DNA of 64,000 nucleotides from an uncultured Oscillospiraceae bacterium (GTDB lineage: Bacteria; Bacillota; Clostridia; Oscillospirales; Ruminococcaceae): the NCBI GenBank assembly GCA_958448395.1, contig CAUDDP010000001.1, positions 1 through 64,000 on the forward strand. Reading direction: 5' to 3'. A program made the translations under genes and the position numbers. Positions 7,106 through 15,328 of the stretch are shown one piece after another. The notes beneath the pieces were generated by a model, which was not told where the DNA came from, made no database searches, and was given only the letters and a program-made list of their open reading frames with translations. The first letter of the stretch is position 1. Each line of letters opens with the position of its first letter.

Positions 7106-8848
7106 TTACTCCTTTTCCATTGGATTTTGCTTTGGCGTAACATACAGGGTCTTTTGATTCGTAAAGATCACCATGCCCGGCTTTGCTCCCACCGGTTTTT
7201 TGACATACTTCACCAGACAATAATCTACAGGAACCTGTGCAGACTGCTGTGCTTTACTGTGCCATGCAGCAAGCTGTGCTGCCTCTAAAATAGTCTGTTC
7301 TGACGGCATGGTTCCGTTTGCTGCAATAATCACATGCGAACCCGGAATATTCTGCGTGTGCAGCCAAACATCTGTCTTTGCAGCCGTTTTCAACGTCAGA
7401 CGGTCATTCTGCAAGTTGTTCCTGCCGACAAAAATCTGTGTGCCATCAGAAGCGGTAAAGGCAAGCGGCTGCTGTAACTTGACCGGTCGGCGGTTGCGAC
7501 TGGTGCGGCGTAAATAGCCCTGTTCGATCAATTCCTGCCGAAGCTGTTCCATATCCATTTCTGTTTCTGCACGGGTCAACGCATCCAATACGCTTTCCAG
7601 ATATTGCAGCTCTGCTTTCCCCTTTTCAATTTGCTCCGTCAGCATCGTTTCTGCGGTACAGGCTTTCTTATACTGCTGATAATATCGCTGGGCATTCTGC
7701 GGCGGTGTCAGCCGTACATCCAACGGAATCGAAACGATTGGACAATCCGGCTCATAGAAATCTTCCAAATTTGCCATAGTATCCCCTTTTTTCAAGCGGT
7801 ACAGATTTGCGGAAAGTAGATCTGCTTTCCGGCGAAACAATTCTTTTTCTGCACATTGTTCCAATTCTTCCGTCTGTGCAGCCATTCTTCTCTGAATCCG
7901 CTCTGTTGCATGCAGCAATAAATGAAACAAATCATTGGCTCGCTGCCGCACACGGGCATATCGGTCACGCTCTGCATAAAAATAATCCAGCACGGCACAA
8001 GCCGATGACATTGTCTTGGTATACAACAGCGTACCAAACTGGTGAAGAGGGAGAAATGAGAAATCCTTGAGCTGTCCCTCTTTGGTTGCTGCAATCGTAA
8101 AAATGCAATCCTGCTGCAACAACCGTTCCTTTGTCTTTTGAATGATGTAAAGCAGCCGTTCCATCTGTTCTTCTGTTAGCGTCTCTGCACGGCATTCCTC
8201 GCCTCGTCCAGCATAAAATGCCCACTCCCGCACCAGAACCGGCGAAACACCCTCCAGTGTTTGCAGCAGCACTTTGTGCAATGCACCACTTTTTTCTGCA
8301 ATTGCTGCTTGCAGAACCTCTCGTTCCACTGTCAAGAAGTTCAGACGTGGTTCTGCCGGCGGCAGGGCATAGGCAATCCCCGGCAACACCAATCGTTTCC
8401 GGGACATCTCAGCATCCACTCGCTTGATGCTGTCAATGACCTTTCCATTCTCATCAATGAGAATTAAATTGGAGTATTTCCCCATAATTTCACAGGCAAG
8501 TGTTAACTGTACAATATCGCCCAACGTGTTCACACAGGAAAAATCAAAATACAGTACCCGTTCCAGACCGTCCTGCCGGATGGCAAGCAACTTTCCATTT
8601 CCAAGCCGCTTTCGCAACAACATACAGAACATCGGCGGTGCTGCCGGATTGTCAATGTTCTGCTGTGTCAGATGCACACGGGCACGATCCGCAGAAGCGG
8701 AAATGAAAACCTTATGACTGCCTTCCAGATTGCGTAGAGAAATCAAAATTTCCTCTCTTGTCGGCTGATGAATTTTCTCGATTCTTGCACCAATCAGTCC
8801 GGACAACTCCTGTCGCACTGCATATAAAAATGCTCCGTCTAATGCCAT
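7106..8848 (-). CDS. rqcH: RqcH (Rqc2/NFACT family) ribosome quality-control protein
   Basis: A 580-residue protein, formerly named fibronectin-binding protein, that binds stalled 50S subunits and recruits tRNA-Ala to add C-terminal alanine tails. The NFACT-N region begins MALDGAFLYAV. A helical/coiled-coil middle lies at about 280-440. The NFACT-R domain (about 455-570) has VGRNNLQND and DVWLHTQNIPGSHV. By eye, the family's conserved Asp-Arg pair falls at Glu96-Arg97. The start has a GGGGAG site. Family membership is certain; tailing activity is inferred. Confidence 0.9.
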   Translation of the reverse strand: MALDGAFLYAVRQELSGLIGARIEKIHQPTREEILISLRNLEGSHKVFISASADRARVHLTQQNIDNPAAPPMFCMLLRKRLGNGKLLAIRQDGLERVLYFDFSCVNTLGDIVQLTLACEIMGKYSNLILIDENGKVIDSIKRVDAEMSRKRLVLPGIAYALPPAEPRLNFLTVEREVLQAAIAEKSGALHKVLLQTLEGVSPVLVREWAFYAGRGEECRAETLTEEQMERLLYIIQKTKERLLQQDCIFTIAATKEGQLKDFSFLPLHQFGTLLYTKTMSSACAVLDYFYAERDRYARVRQRANDLFHLLLHATERIQRRMAAQTEELEQCAEKELFRRKADLLSANLYRLKKGDTMANLEDFYEPDCPIVSIPLDVRLTPPQNAQRYYQQYKKACTAETMLTEQIEKGKAELQYLESVLDALTRAETEMDMEQLRQELIEQGYLRRTSRNRRPVKLQQPLAFTASDGTQIFVGRNNLQNDRLTLKTAAKTDVWLHTQNIPGSHVIIAANGTMPSEQTILEAAQLAAWHSKAQQSAQVPVDYCLVKYVKKPVGAKPGMVIFTNQKTLYVTPKQNPMEKE

Positions 8849-8879
8849 ACCTGTACTCCCCTCTGTTTTTCTTTCCGAA

Positions 8880-9557
8880 TTATGCCTTCACAGCATAAAA
8901 TCCAACCTGCAAATACGAATGCCAGAACACTTCTGCACAGGAAAAACCGCTTTCCTTCAGCTGTTTGCACTGCTCCTTTACCGTAATGGGAAAAAATTCT
9001 GTTCCATATCGCTGGGAATGTGATTTCACGGCTTCTTCTGTTCTGCCATGTGTCAAACCATAGTACTCCAATCGTTTCAGCAATAACTGCTTACCAGTTT
9101 CACTATCTGGTGCAGTGTTTTCAAATGTCACGAACAAACCGCCGGGTTTTAATGCCTGAAAGCAACGCTGCAATGCCTGCTTTCGCTGTACCGGCTGAAA
9201 ATAATGATGGGACTGAATGGCTGTTACCAAATCAAATTTCTCTGAAAAAGGTAAATCCTGTGATCCAATCTGAAAAAACTGACACATTGTTTTATTTGCA
9301 GCCAGTTTCTCTTTTGCAGTTTGCAACATACTTTCAGAGGGATCGCACAAAACGGCTTCTTGAATTGTAATTTGTTGCAACGCCTTTTCTACAAATGTAC
9401 CGCTGCCACAGCCTGTATCCAACAGGCGAATTGGCTGATCTCCAAAATAAACTGATGCCAGTTCTAAAATCTGTTCATGCATGATGTCGTAAAAAGGAAT
9501 TACACTTCTCACATTTCCATCATAATCATTGACAGAAAATGGGGTTGTATTGTTCAT
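8880..9557 (-). CDS. Class I SAM-dependent methyltransferase
   Basis: This 225-residue Rossmann-fold methyltransferase has motif I LLDTGCGSGTF near residue 45 and an acidic motif II (AVLCDPSE) near 73. Motif III-like FDLVTAIQSHHYF follows near 108, with LKPGGLFVTFEN near 136. The substrate cannot be assigned. It lies 28 bases downstream of rlmA in the same direction, with a GGAG site before its ATG. Confidence 0.75.
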   Translation of the reverse strand: MNNTTPFSVNDYDGNVRSVIPFYDIMHEQILELASVYFGDQPIRLLDTGCGSGTFVEKALQQITIQEAVLCDPSESMLQTAKEKLAANKTMCQFFQIGSQDLPFSEKFDLVTAIQSHHYFQPVQRKQALQRCFQALKPGGLFVTFENTAPDSETGKQLLLKRLEYYGLTHGRTEEAVKSHSQRYGTEFFPITVKEQCKQLKESGFSCAEVFWHSYLQVGFYAVKA

Positions 9558-9585
9558 AAAATTTCTCCTTTCCTAGCATAACCCT

Positions 9586-10407
9586 TCATTCTTTTTGATA
9601 TTGCAGCAATTCAAAGGCAATCTCTGTCTCTAATGTTTCCAACCCTGCCAATCGTGCTTGCTCCTTCTGTCCAGTCTTATAATAATACGGCGTCATTGCA
9701 AATAAATTCTGTATTGTCGTCTGATTCGGCAATGTAATGACTGATTCTACTGTCCGCTTTCCAACAAAGGAGAAGCCCTCCAGTTCATATGGTTTCACCA
9801 CGTTTTCATAGGGCGTATCATAAATCGCCTGTTTCAGCCCCATTAAATGCCTTGCCGCTGGAATACCCAGAATCATCACACCGTCCTGCTTCAATACCCG
9901 ATGAAATTCCGTTCCGGCATAAGGTGCAAACAGGGAAATTACACCATCACAGCAATGGTCAGACACAGGCAGATGAAACACACTGCCCACCGCAAAGGAA
10001 GCCGCTTTACAGTGCTTTGCAGCCATATCCACTGCATATTTGGAAATATCCATCCCATAGACCTGTACCGCCTTTCCGGCAGCCTGCAAGGCTTCTGTAA
10101 CAGCCGTTGTATAATATCCATCCCCACAGCCGGCATCCAGTAAAATGCCACGCTGCGGCATTGTCTGCACAATCATTTCACAAAGCATCTGTTGAAATGG
10201 TGCATAATAGCCTGCCTGCAAAAAGTCTCGTCTTGCCCGTACCATCCGTAAATTATCACCCGGCTGTCTGGTACGTTTCTGCTGCACAGGAAGCAGATTC
10301 ACATAGCCACTTTTGGCAGCATCGAAACAGTGCCCATTCAGGCAGTGAATCCCCTTTTCCTGCTTCTGCACAGAGGCTGCACAAATGGGACAACGCCAAA
10401 TACTCAT
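9586..10407 (-). CDS. rlmA: 23S rRNA (guanine-N1)-methyltransferase, RlmA family
   Basis: The chosen start at 10407 overlaps the NIF3 stop codon (ATGA). The 273-residue product begins with a zinc site (CPIC ... C...GHCFD) typical of RlmA. It is followed by the SAM-binding motif LLDAGCGDGYY near residue 85 and GMDISKYAVDMAAK near 115. RlmA proteins methylate G745 or G748 in helix 35 of 23S rRNA and can alter sensitivity to some macrolide-type drugs. Which of the two positions is modified is not decidable here. Confidence 0.85.
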   Translation of the reverse strand: MSIWRCPICAASVQKQEKGIHCLNGHCFDAAKSGYVNLLPVQQKRTRQPGDNLRMVRARRDFLQAGYYAPFQQMLCEMIVQTMPQRGILLDAGCGDGYYTTAVTEALQAAGKAVQVYGMDISKYAVDMAAKHCKAASFAVGSVFHLPVSDHCCDGVISLFAPYAGTEFHRVLKQDGVMILGIPAARHLMGLKQAIYDTPYENVVKPYELEGFSFVGKRTVESVITLPNQTTIQNLFAMTPYYYKTGQKEQARLAGLETLETEIAFELLQYQKE

Positions 10408-11201
10408 GCCTCTTCTCCCTCCATTGCATAACAAACCGGATCACCATATGGATCACAAATAATTTCCAAATCCGGCAGGCAGGCTTGCAGTTGTTCTGTC
10501 AAAATCTGTGCGGCAATCTGTTCTGTGTGATAATGTCCACAATCGAATAGAGCGATATCCAGATTTTTTGCAGCATACCAGCGGTCGTGCTTGACATCGC
10601 CGGTAATCATTGCATCACATCCCATTGCTGCCGCATCCTCCAGCATGGAGGAACAGGCACCACAGCCCACATAAATCTTTTGAATGGGATGGTGTGCTGA
10701 TGTATAACGAACAACGGTACAACCCAGTGTTTTTCGCAAAGTTTCTGCTAGGGCTTTTGCCTCCCATGTCACTGCACTGATATCTGCCCAGCCGAATCCA
10801 ATTCCATTACAGGTATCCTCTGGAGCAAAAAGCGTTCCGCTCAACTGCAATGGCTTTTGCAAAATATTATGCAGTCGTTCATTGATACCACCGCACGCAC
10901 GATCTAATGGCGTGTGTACACAAATCGCTGCCAGATGATTGGCTGCCAATTTCCAAACCGGATGCTGTGGAGCAAGCTGCTTTAACGGAGAAAAAATAAT
11001 CGGATGGTGTGCTACCATCAAATCTGCATTCTGTGCAACAGCAGCAGCAATGGTCTCATTGGAAATATCCAATGTCACATAGACTTTTCTTACCGGCATA
11101 GAAAAGTCTCCTACCAACAAACCGGAATTATCCCACTTCTCCTGTGTAGAAAATGGGGCAAAGGCATCAATTACCTGATAGACTTCTTTTACTGTTATCA
11201 T
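10404..11201 (-). CDS. NIF3-like metal-binding protein (YqfO/GCH1 type 2 homologue)
   Basis: A 265-residue NIF3 family member with the conserved WDNSGLLVG near residue 23, VAHHPIIF near 62 with paired metal-binding histidines, and VGCGACSS and DVKHD towards the C-terminus. NIF3 proteins form hexameric toroids with a dinuclear metal centre; the physiological reaction is unresolved. The version here lacks the extra inserted domain of B. subtilis YqfO. It sits directly after trmK, an arrangement common in Firmicutes. Confidence 0.85.
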   Translation of the reverse strand: MITVKEVYQVIDAFAPFSTQEKWDNSGLLVGDFSMPVRKVYVTLDISNETIAAAVAQNADLMVAHHPIIFSPLKQLAPQHPVWKLAANHLAAICVHTPLDRACGGINERLHNILQKPLQLSGTLFAPEDTCNGIGFGWADISAVTWEAKALAETLRKTLGCTVVRYTSAHHPIQKIYVGCGACSSMLEDAAAMGCDAMITGDVKHDRWYAAKNLDIALFDCGHYHTEQIAAQILTEQLQACLPDLEIICDPYGDPVCYAMEGEEA

Positions 11202-11202
11202 T

Positions 11203-11904
11203 TTACAGATTCCTTTCTGTTAAAACTGCATTCTCTGTTTTCTGTATATAGAAACCGATTTCTGCTGCAAGCTGCTGATAGCGTTCTGTTTCTGGCTGAT
11301 TTCCCTTTTGCATTTGTGCGGCAATCTCCTGAAACCGCCTTTGCTTTCGCTGCAAATAGGCTTGTACAACTGGTAAATTCCAATCTTGTATTCCAATCTC
11401 CGCCTCAAACGTTGTCAACTGCCGCTGTCTTCCATCATAATGTACCTGCATGACAGTATAAAAAAACCGATTTTCTTTTACAATTTGTTCCCTGTCTATG
11501 ACATAGCCGTTTTGTACCAGCCACTGCCGCAGTAACGGCATTTTTGTCATCGGCTGCAAAATGAGGTTCACGCCATTTTTCACCCAATCGCACGGCTTCA
11601 AAATATGAATCATGGTTTCTCCGCCCATGCCGGCAATCACCACATCTGTAACGCCGATTCCATCAATCTGCTGCAATCCATCTGACAACTTCAGCGTGGC
11701 TTGCTCCAACAAGCCAGCCTGTTCCAATGTCCGCTGTGCAGCCTGTAATGGTCCTTCTCCAATATCAGATGCAATGACATGTTTGCAAATATTTTTCCGA
11801 AGCAATTCTGCCGCTAAATAAGCATGATCTGTTCCTACATCGCAGACAATTCCACCGTTTGTTAACCACGCTGCACAAGCCTGTAGCCGCTTGTTCAACA
11901 TCAT
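11203..11904 (-). CDS. trmK: tRNA (adenine22-N1)-methyltransferase
   Basis: This 233-residue enzyme methylates A22 of bacterial tRNAs. Diagnostic segments are VCDVGTDHAYLA near residue 20, ASDIGEGPLQAA near 44, and VVIAGMGGETM near 88, the TrmK catalytic region. The C-terminal part is helical. There are two adjacent ATG codons after a GGGAGG site, and either could be used. It heads the trmK-nif3-rlmA run. Confidence 0.88.
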   Translation of the reverse strand: MMLNKRLQACAAWLTNGGIVCDVGTDHAYLAAELLRKNICKHVIASDIGEGPLQAAQRTLEQAGLLEQATLKLSDGLQQIDGIGVTDVVIAGMGGETMIHILKPCDWVKNGVNLILQPMTKMPLLRQWLVQNGYVIDREQIVKENRFFYTVMQVHYDGRQRQLTTFEAEIGIQDWNLPVVQAYLQRKQRRFQEIAAQMQKGNQPETERYQQLAAEIGFYIQKTENAVLTERNL

Positions 11905-11941
11905 CGTTCCCTCCCTGCATTTCTGTCAATCTATATGAAAG

Positions 11942-11980
11942 AAAAACGGCCGCCCACCAAACCTGGACGACCGCCTTTTT
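11942..11980 (-). terminator. Terminator after the DUF1858 gene
   Basis: A 9-bp stem with two G-T pairs (11948-11956 with 11964-11972) is followed on the minus strand by five T. A T run on the plus side means it could act in both directions. Confidence 0.65.
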
Positions 11981-11998
11981 GTTTTCCTGCTATCTCGT

Positions 11999-12229
11999 TT
12001 ATGCTTCTGTCGTGGCAGCGGCTGTGCTGGATGCGATCTGCTTGTTCAGTTCCTCCAACAGTTCATCCACCTCAATACCGTGCACCATACAAGCCTCTTC
12101 TACTGTTTCGCCTCTGGAAGCCGGACAGCCAAGACAATGCATCCCAATTGCCATAAACAACGGTGCAGTTTCCGGTGCAATATCCAGAATATCTCCAATA
12201 ATGGTATCCTTTGTAATTGTTACAGCCAT
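11999..12229 (-). CDS. DUF1858 domain protein
   Basis: This 76-residue protein contains the DUF1858 fold found alone or fused to hybrid-cluster and thiol-redox proteins. The marker is MHCLGCPASRGETVEEAC near residues 29-46, with two cysteines that could bind a metal or act as a redox pair. The N-terminal TITKDTIIGDIL helix is typical. A short Ala/Thr tail follows. The function of stand-alone members is not known. Confidence 0.8.
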   Translation of the reverse strand: MAVTITKDTIIGDILDIAPETAPLFMAIGMHCLGCPASRGETVEEACMVHGIEVDELLEELNKQIASSTAAATTEA

Positions 12230-12296
12230 TTTGATTCCTCCTGCTTTTCAGCATATGATTAGCTTATCCGAAATGGTTTCATTTATACAAGACAAA

Positions 12297-12327
12297 GCAA
12301 GGCACAGCAGAAACGCTATGCCATTGC
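12297..12327 (-). terminator. Possible terminator after the zinc-ribbon gene
   Basis: A stem of GCAA plus GGCATAGC on the minus strand, with a one-base bulge, is closed by GCTGTGCC-TTGC and followed by a modest T-rich stretch. It lies 20 bases beyond the stop codon. Confidence 0.4.
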
Positions 12328-12346
12328 CCTTGTATGTTTGTATTGC

Positions 12347-12631
12347 TTATTCTGCTTCCTTCATCTTTGCAAAGCATTCGCTGCAATATACAGCACGATC
12401 TTCTCTCGGCTGAAACGGTACTCTTGCTTCCTTGCCGCATGCAGCACAGGTTGCTGTGAACATTTCCCGTTCCGGCTTATTTCCAGATGCATTTTTCTTT
12501 GCATCACGGCAGCTCTTGCAACGCTTCGGCTCATTAACAAAGCCTTTTTCTGCATAAAATTCCTGTTCTCCTGCAGTGAATACGAACTCCGCTCCGCAAT
12601 CCTTGCATACTAAAGTCTTATCTTCGTACAT
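12347..12631 (-). CDS. Zinc-ribbon protein with two CxxC pairs in each half
   Basis: The 94-residue product from the ATG at 12631 (AAAGG site) holds two zinc-ribbon units. The first runs CKDCGAEF to CKSC at about residues 9-42. The second runs CAACGKEA to CSECF at about residues 61-88. This arrangement matches small clostridial zinc-ribbon proteins of unknown function. A nucleic-acid or protein-binding role would be a guess. It has its own promoter about 220 bases upstream and a long leader. Confidence 0.75.
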   Translation of the reverse strand: MYEDKTLVCKDCGAEFVFTAGEQEFYAEKGFVNEPKRCKSCRDAKKNASGNKPEREMFTATCAACGKEARVPFQPREDRAVYCSECFAKMKEAE

Positions 12632-12849
12632 AATGTGACCTTTCCTTTCTGAATAACGCCTTTCCTGCTGCATTATTCCGCCGTTTTCCATTTTTCATCC
12701 ATACAGAAACGGCATTTGCAATAAAAAAGTTTTTTGGATCGAGAACGGATTTCCACCGACATCTTTGTAAAACAATGCTTTTTAATTAAGCTATCGACCC
12801 TTCGTGTTCTGACAGCACAATCTGTTTTCATCAGGCGTGCTACTGTCTT
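12632..12849 (-). other. Long leader of the zinc-ribbon gene
   Basis: No recognised gene. The transcript from the 12850-12878 promoter would carry about 210 untranslated bases, including a GCCGTTT/AAACGGC hairpin (12680-12686 with 12707-12713). A 52-codon open frame beginning at 12831 has no ribosome site and no recognised family. Confidence 0.4.
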
Positions 12850-12878
12850 ATTATACCGAAAAAACTGGTGCTTGTCAA
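12850..12878 (-). promoter_or_regulatory. Promoter of the zinc-ribbon gene
   Basis: TTGACA (12873-12878) and TATAAT (12850-12855) on the minus strand lie exactly 17 bases apart. Confidence 0.75.
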
Positions 12879-12930
12879 TATGTTTTCCAAAAAAACAGAT
12901 TTCACACTGTAAAACCGTCATTTTTTCCAA

Positions 12931-12955
12931 TTTCACTGAATCAAATTCAGTGAAA
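12931..12955. other. Perfect 11-bp palindrome with 3-bp centre
   Basis: TTTCACTGAAT and ATTCAGTGAAA flank CAA. It lies between the ftsZ terminator and the -35 box of the zinc-ribbon promoter. It could be an operator or a transcript-end hairpin. Confidence 0.55.
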
Positions 12956-12959
12956 TGCA

Positions 12960-12991
12960 CAAAAAATCCGGGTGCTACACGCATCCGGATT
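12960..12991 (-). terminator. dcw cluster terminator after ftsZ
   Basis: AATCCGGGTGC (12965-12975) pairs with GCATCCGGATT (12981-12991) with one G-T pair. Six T follow on the minus strand, 23 bases after the ftsZ stop. Confidence 0.85.
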
Positions 12992-13013
12992 TTCCAAACC
13001 TTTTACACAACGA

Positions 13014-14141
13014 TTACTTTCGATCCAGAATCTCAAAAATTGCCATGATGTCATTTGGATCTGCCGGCTTCTTGCTGTTGTTAGCAGCTGCCATTCTGGT
13101 TGGCTGTGGCTGTGGCTGCGGTTCCGGCTCTACTGGTACTTCTTCCACTGGTTCTGCTTCTTCCTCAGAGGCTTCCAAGTCTTCTTCCCCAAAACCAGCA
13201 GCAATGACTGTGATGGTCATCTCATCCTGCATATCTTCCTTAAAGGCAGTACCGAAAATAAATTCAACATTATCAGCTGCTTTGTCGGTAATCATCTTGG
13301 TTGCATTATCTACATCAGAGGAGAGAATATCTTCGCTCATCGTAATATTGATTAACAGGCGTTTTGCACCAGCAATCGAAGTTTCGAGCAACGGACTCGC
13401 AATAACGGCATTGGCTGCTTCCTTTGCCTTGTCCTTGCCGGAACCATGACCGATTGCCAGATGAGCATAACCTGCACCCTTCATAATCGTAGAAACATCA
13501 GCAAAATCCAAATTGATGTAGCCTTCTTCTACAATCAAATCGGAAATACTCTTGACACCTGTTTTCAAAATGTCGTCCGCAAGAGCGAAAGATTCCCGCA
13601 TAGTCAGTGGTTTATCCATGCCTTCCAGCAGTTTTTCATTCGGGATTACAATCAGGGAATCCACATATTTTTTCAGTTCCATGATTCCCTTTTCTGCCTG
13701 TGCCATCTTTTGTTCCCGTTCAAAAGCAAACGGCTTTGTTACAACTGCAACGGTCAGAATACCCGCTTCCTGTGCCAATCTTGCAACGACCGGAGCAGCA
13801 CCTGTACCGGTTCCGCCGCCCATACCAGCCGTGATAAAAACCATATCTGCACCCTTCAGAGCAGCTTCAATTTCCTCTTTATTTTCCTCCGCACTCTGCT
13901 GACCGATGGTAGGCTTATTGCCTGCCCCTCTGCCCTTTGTGAGCTTTGCACCGATCTGAATCCGTGTTGTTGCTTTGGAATTATTCAAAGCCTTTGCATC
14001 CGTATTAATGGCAATATATTCAATATCCTGCACACCAGATGCGACCATGCAATTCAAGGCATTTCCGCCGCCGCCGCCGACACCGACTACTTTAATATTT
14101 ACATCCGGTTCAAATGCGTCCTCATAAATGAAATCCGTCAT
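13014..14141 (-). CDS. ftsZ: Cell division GTPase FtsZ
   Basis: This tubulin homologue of 375 residues polymerises into the Z ring. It has [12 protein letters not shown] near residue 20, the tubulin signature [11 protein letters not shown] near 109, and NLDFADV near 208. A Pro/Glu-rich linker (about 325-350) precedes a C-terminal peptide ending [13 protein letters not shown]. This differs from the usual (D/E)IPxFL-type peptide that binds FtsA or SepF. It is the last gene of the dcw cluster, with an AGGAGG site and possibly its own promoter, followed by a strong terminator. Confidence 0.95.
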   Translation of the reverse strand: MTDFIYEDAFEPDVNIKVVGVGGGGGNALNCMVASGVQDIEYIAINTDAKALNNSKATTRIQIGAKLTKGRGAGNKPTIGQQSAEENKEEIEAALKGADMVFITAGMGGGTGTGAAPVVARLAQEAGILTVAVVTKPFAFEREQKMAQAEKGIMELKKYVDSLIVIPNEKLLEGMDKPLTMRESFALADDILKTGVKSISDLIVEEGYINLDFADVSTIMKGAGYAHLAIGHGSGKDKAKEAANAVIASPLLETSIAGAKRLLINITMSEDILSSDVDNATKMITDKAADNVEFIFGTAFKEDMQDEMTITVIAAGFGEEDLEASEEEAEPVEEVPVEPEPQPQPQPTRMAAANNSKKPADPNDIMAIFEILDRK

Positions 14142-14233
14142 TTTTTCTCTTCCTCCTAAAAAACTCTCGCTTCTATGACACCCAGCAATCTACGGATACC
14201 GCACATTCTGTTTCATTGTCAGTAAATACACCT

Positions 14234-14265
14234 ATTATACTACCATATTTCCGCACATATTGCAA
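14234..14265 (-). promoter_or_regulatory. Possible ftsZ promoter
   Basis: TATAAT at 14234-14239 has TTGCAA at 14260-14265 on the minus strand, but the 20-base spacing is long. The 210-base ftsQ-ftsZ gap makes a separate promoter plausible. Confidence 0.35.
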
Positions 14266-14351
14266 GTCATTTTAAAAAAAATTTTCATTTTTTCATTTCC
14301 CGTGAAATTTTGCAGGGAAAACGCTGTCATTTTCTCACCTTTTGACGAGTC

Positions 14352-15266
14352 TTACGGATTTTCCGCAACCGTTGTCGTTGTCGTTTGTGTAGTAGTGGTT
14401 CCTGTACTGCCGCTCACCGTTGTGAGAGTGGTTTCGATCGGCTGTGTTTCCACTGGTTTAATCGGCTCCATCTCATCCACCACACTGCTGTCACGGAACG
14501 AACACTGATTATTCCCTACCATCGTCAGATAGCCTTCTTTATCAATTCCAAGCCGATCAATGACGGTTTCTGCGAGTGTAATCTTATATTCCAGTTCATT
14601 CCAGTTACCAAGGTCAAATATAATCCGATTGTCAAAGCAGACACGCATGTCATACTTATCTGTCATATCCACAGAAGTGATGGGGCTGCTCAATTCTCTG
14701 GACATGATTTTCGTAAACAAATAAAAGATTTTATCCTTTTGTTCATCCTGTGAAGCCAGCTTCTCACCCGGTGACAGTACTGATGGCAAATAACCATAGA
14801 AAACCGGCAGCCCCTCTGCGGCCTCCATACTATTGGAAATAATTTTACCGGTAGCACTGGTCAGCAAAATGCCGTTATCATATACAATATTATAAGATTC
14901 CCGACATTTCTCCACGTTAATCACCAATTCATCCGGAAATTTTTTCTGTACATGCACGCGTTCAATGTAAATCAGTTCATCATATACGCGTTCTGCCACT
15001 TTATCAGTATCCAATTTAATGAGATTATCTCCCGAACAGACATCCGCCGCTTTTACAATATCCGTTACATGATACTGCTGTGCCTCTCCCGTTACGACGA
15101 TGGTTTCCACATTAAAGAAAACGGTAGTGGACAATGCAATGCCCACGCCGGCTGTTAAAACCAACACAATAAAAATATAAAGCGGCAGCCAGCGGTTTCT
15201 TCTTCGAACCCGCTTCACATTGGTTTCCGACTTCATATCTGTTTTTTTCACATCCTGCATTGGCAT
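14352..15266 (-). CDS. ftsQ: Divisome protein FtsQ/DivIB
   Basis: This bitopic membrane protein has a basic cytoplasmic start (KRVRRRNRW), one transmembrane helix (about residues 28-50) and an extracellular POTRA domain at FFNVETIVVTG (about 51-120). A beta domain follows. The last 50 residues form a Pro/Thr-rich tail ending in several Thr runs, unusual for FtsQ and similar to linkers of secreted proteins in this genome. The ATG at 15266 is preferred over a GTG two codons earlier because of its spacing from GGGAGG. Confidence 0.85.
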   Translation of the reverse strand: MPMQDVKKTDMKSETNVKRVRRRNRWLPLYIFIVLVLTAGVGIALSTTVFFNVETIVVTGEAQQYHVTDIVKAADVCSGDNLIKLDTDKVAERVYDELIYIERVHVQKKFPDELVINVEKCRESYNIVYDNGILLTSATGKIISNSMEAAEGLPVFYGYLPSVLSPGEKLASQDEQKDKIFYLFTKIMSRELSSPITSVDMTDKYDMRVCFDNRIIFDLGNWNELEYKITLAETVIDRLGIDKEGYLTMVGNNQCSFRDSSVVDEMEPIKPVETQPIETTLTTVSGSTGTTTTQTTTTTVAENP

Positions 15267-15328
15267 ATGCACGCCTCCCTGCCTTTCACTGCTTCTATTT
15301 TCCGCTGCACCCTGCTATTTTGTGCAGT

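Noticed and set aside
12673..12831. 52-codon frame with several Cys near its end, in the leader of the zinc-ribbon gene
   Set aside because: No ribosome site, no recognised family, and it starts only about 10 bases after the likely transcription start. It remains a weak possibility.
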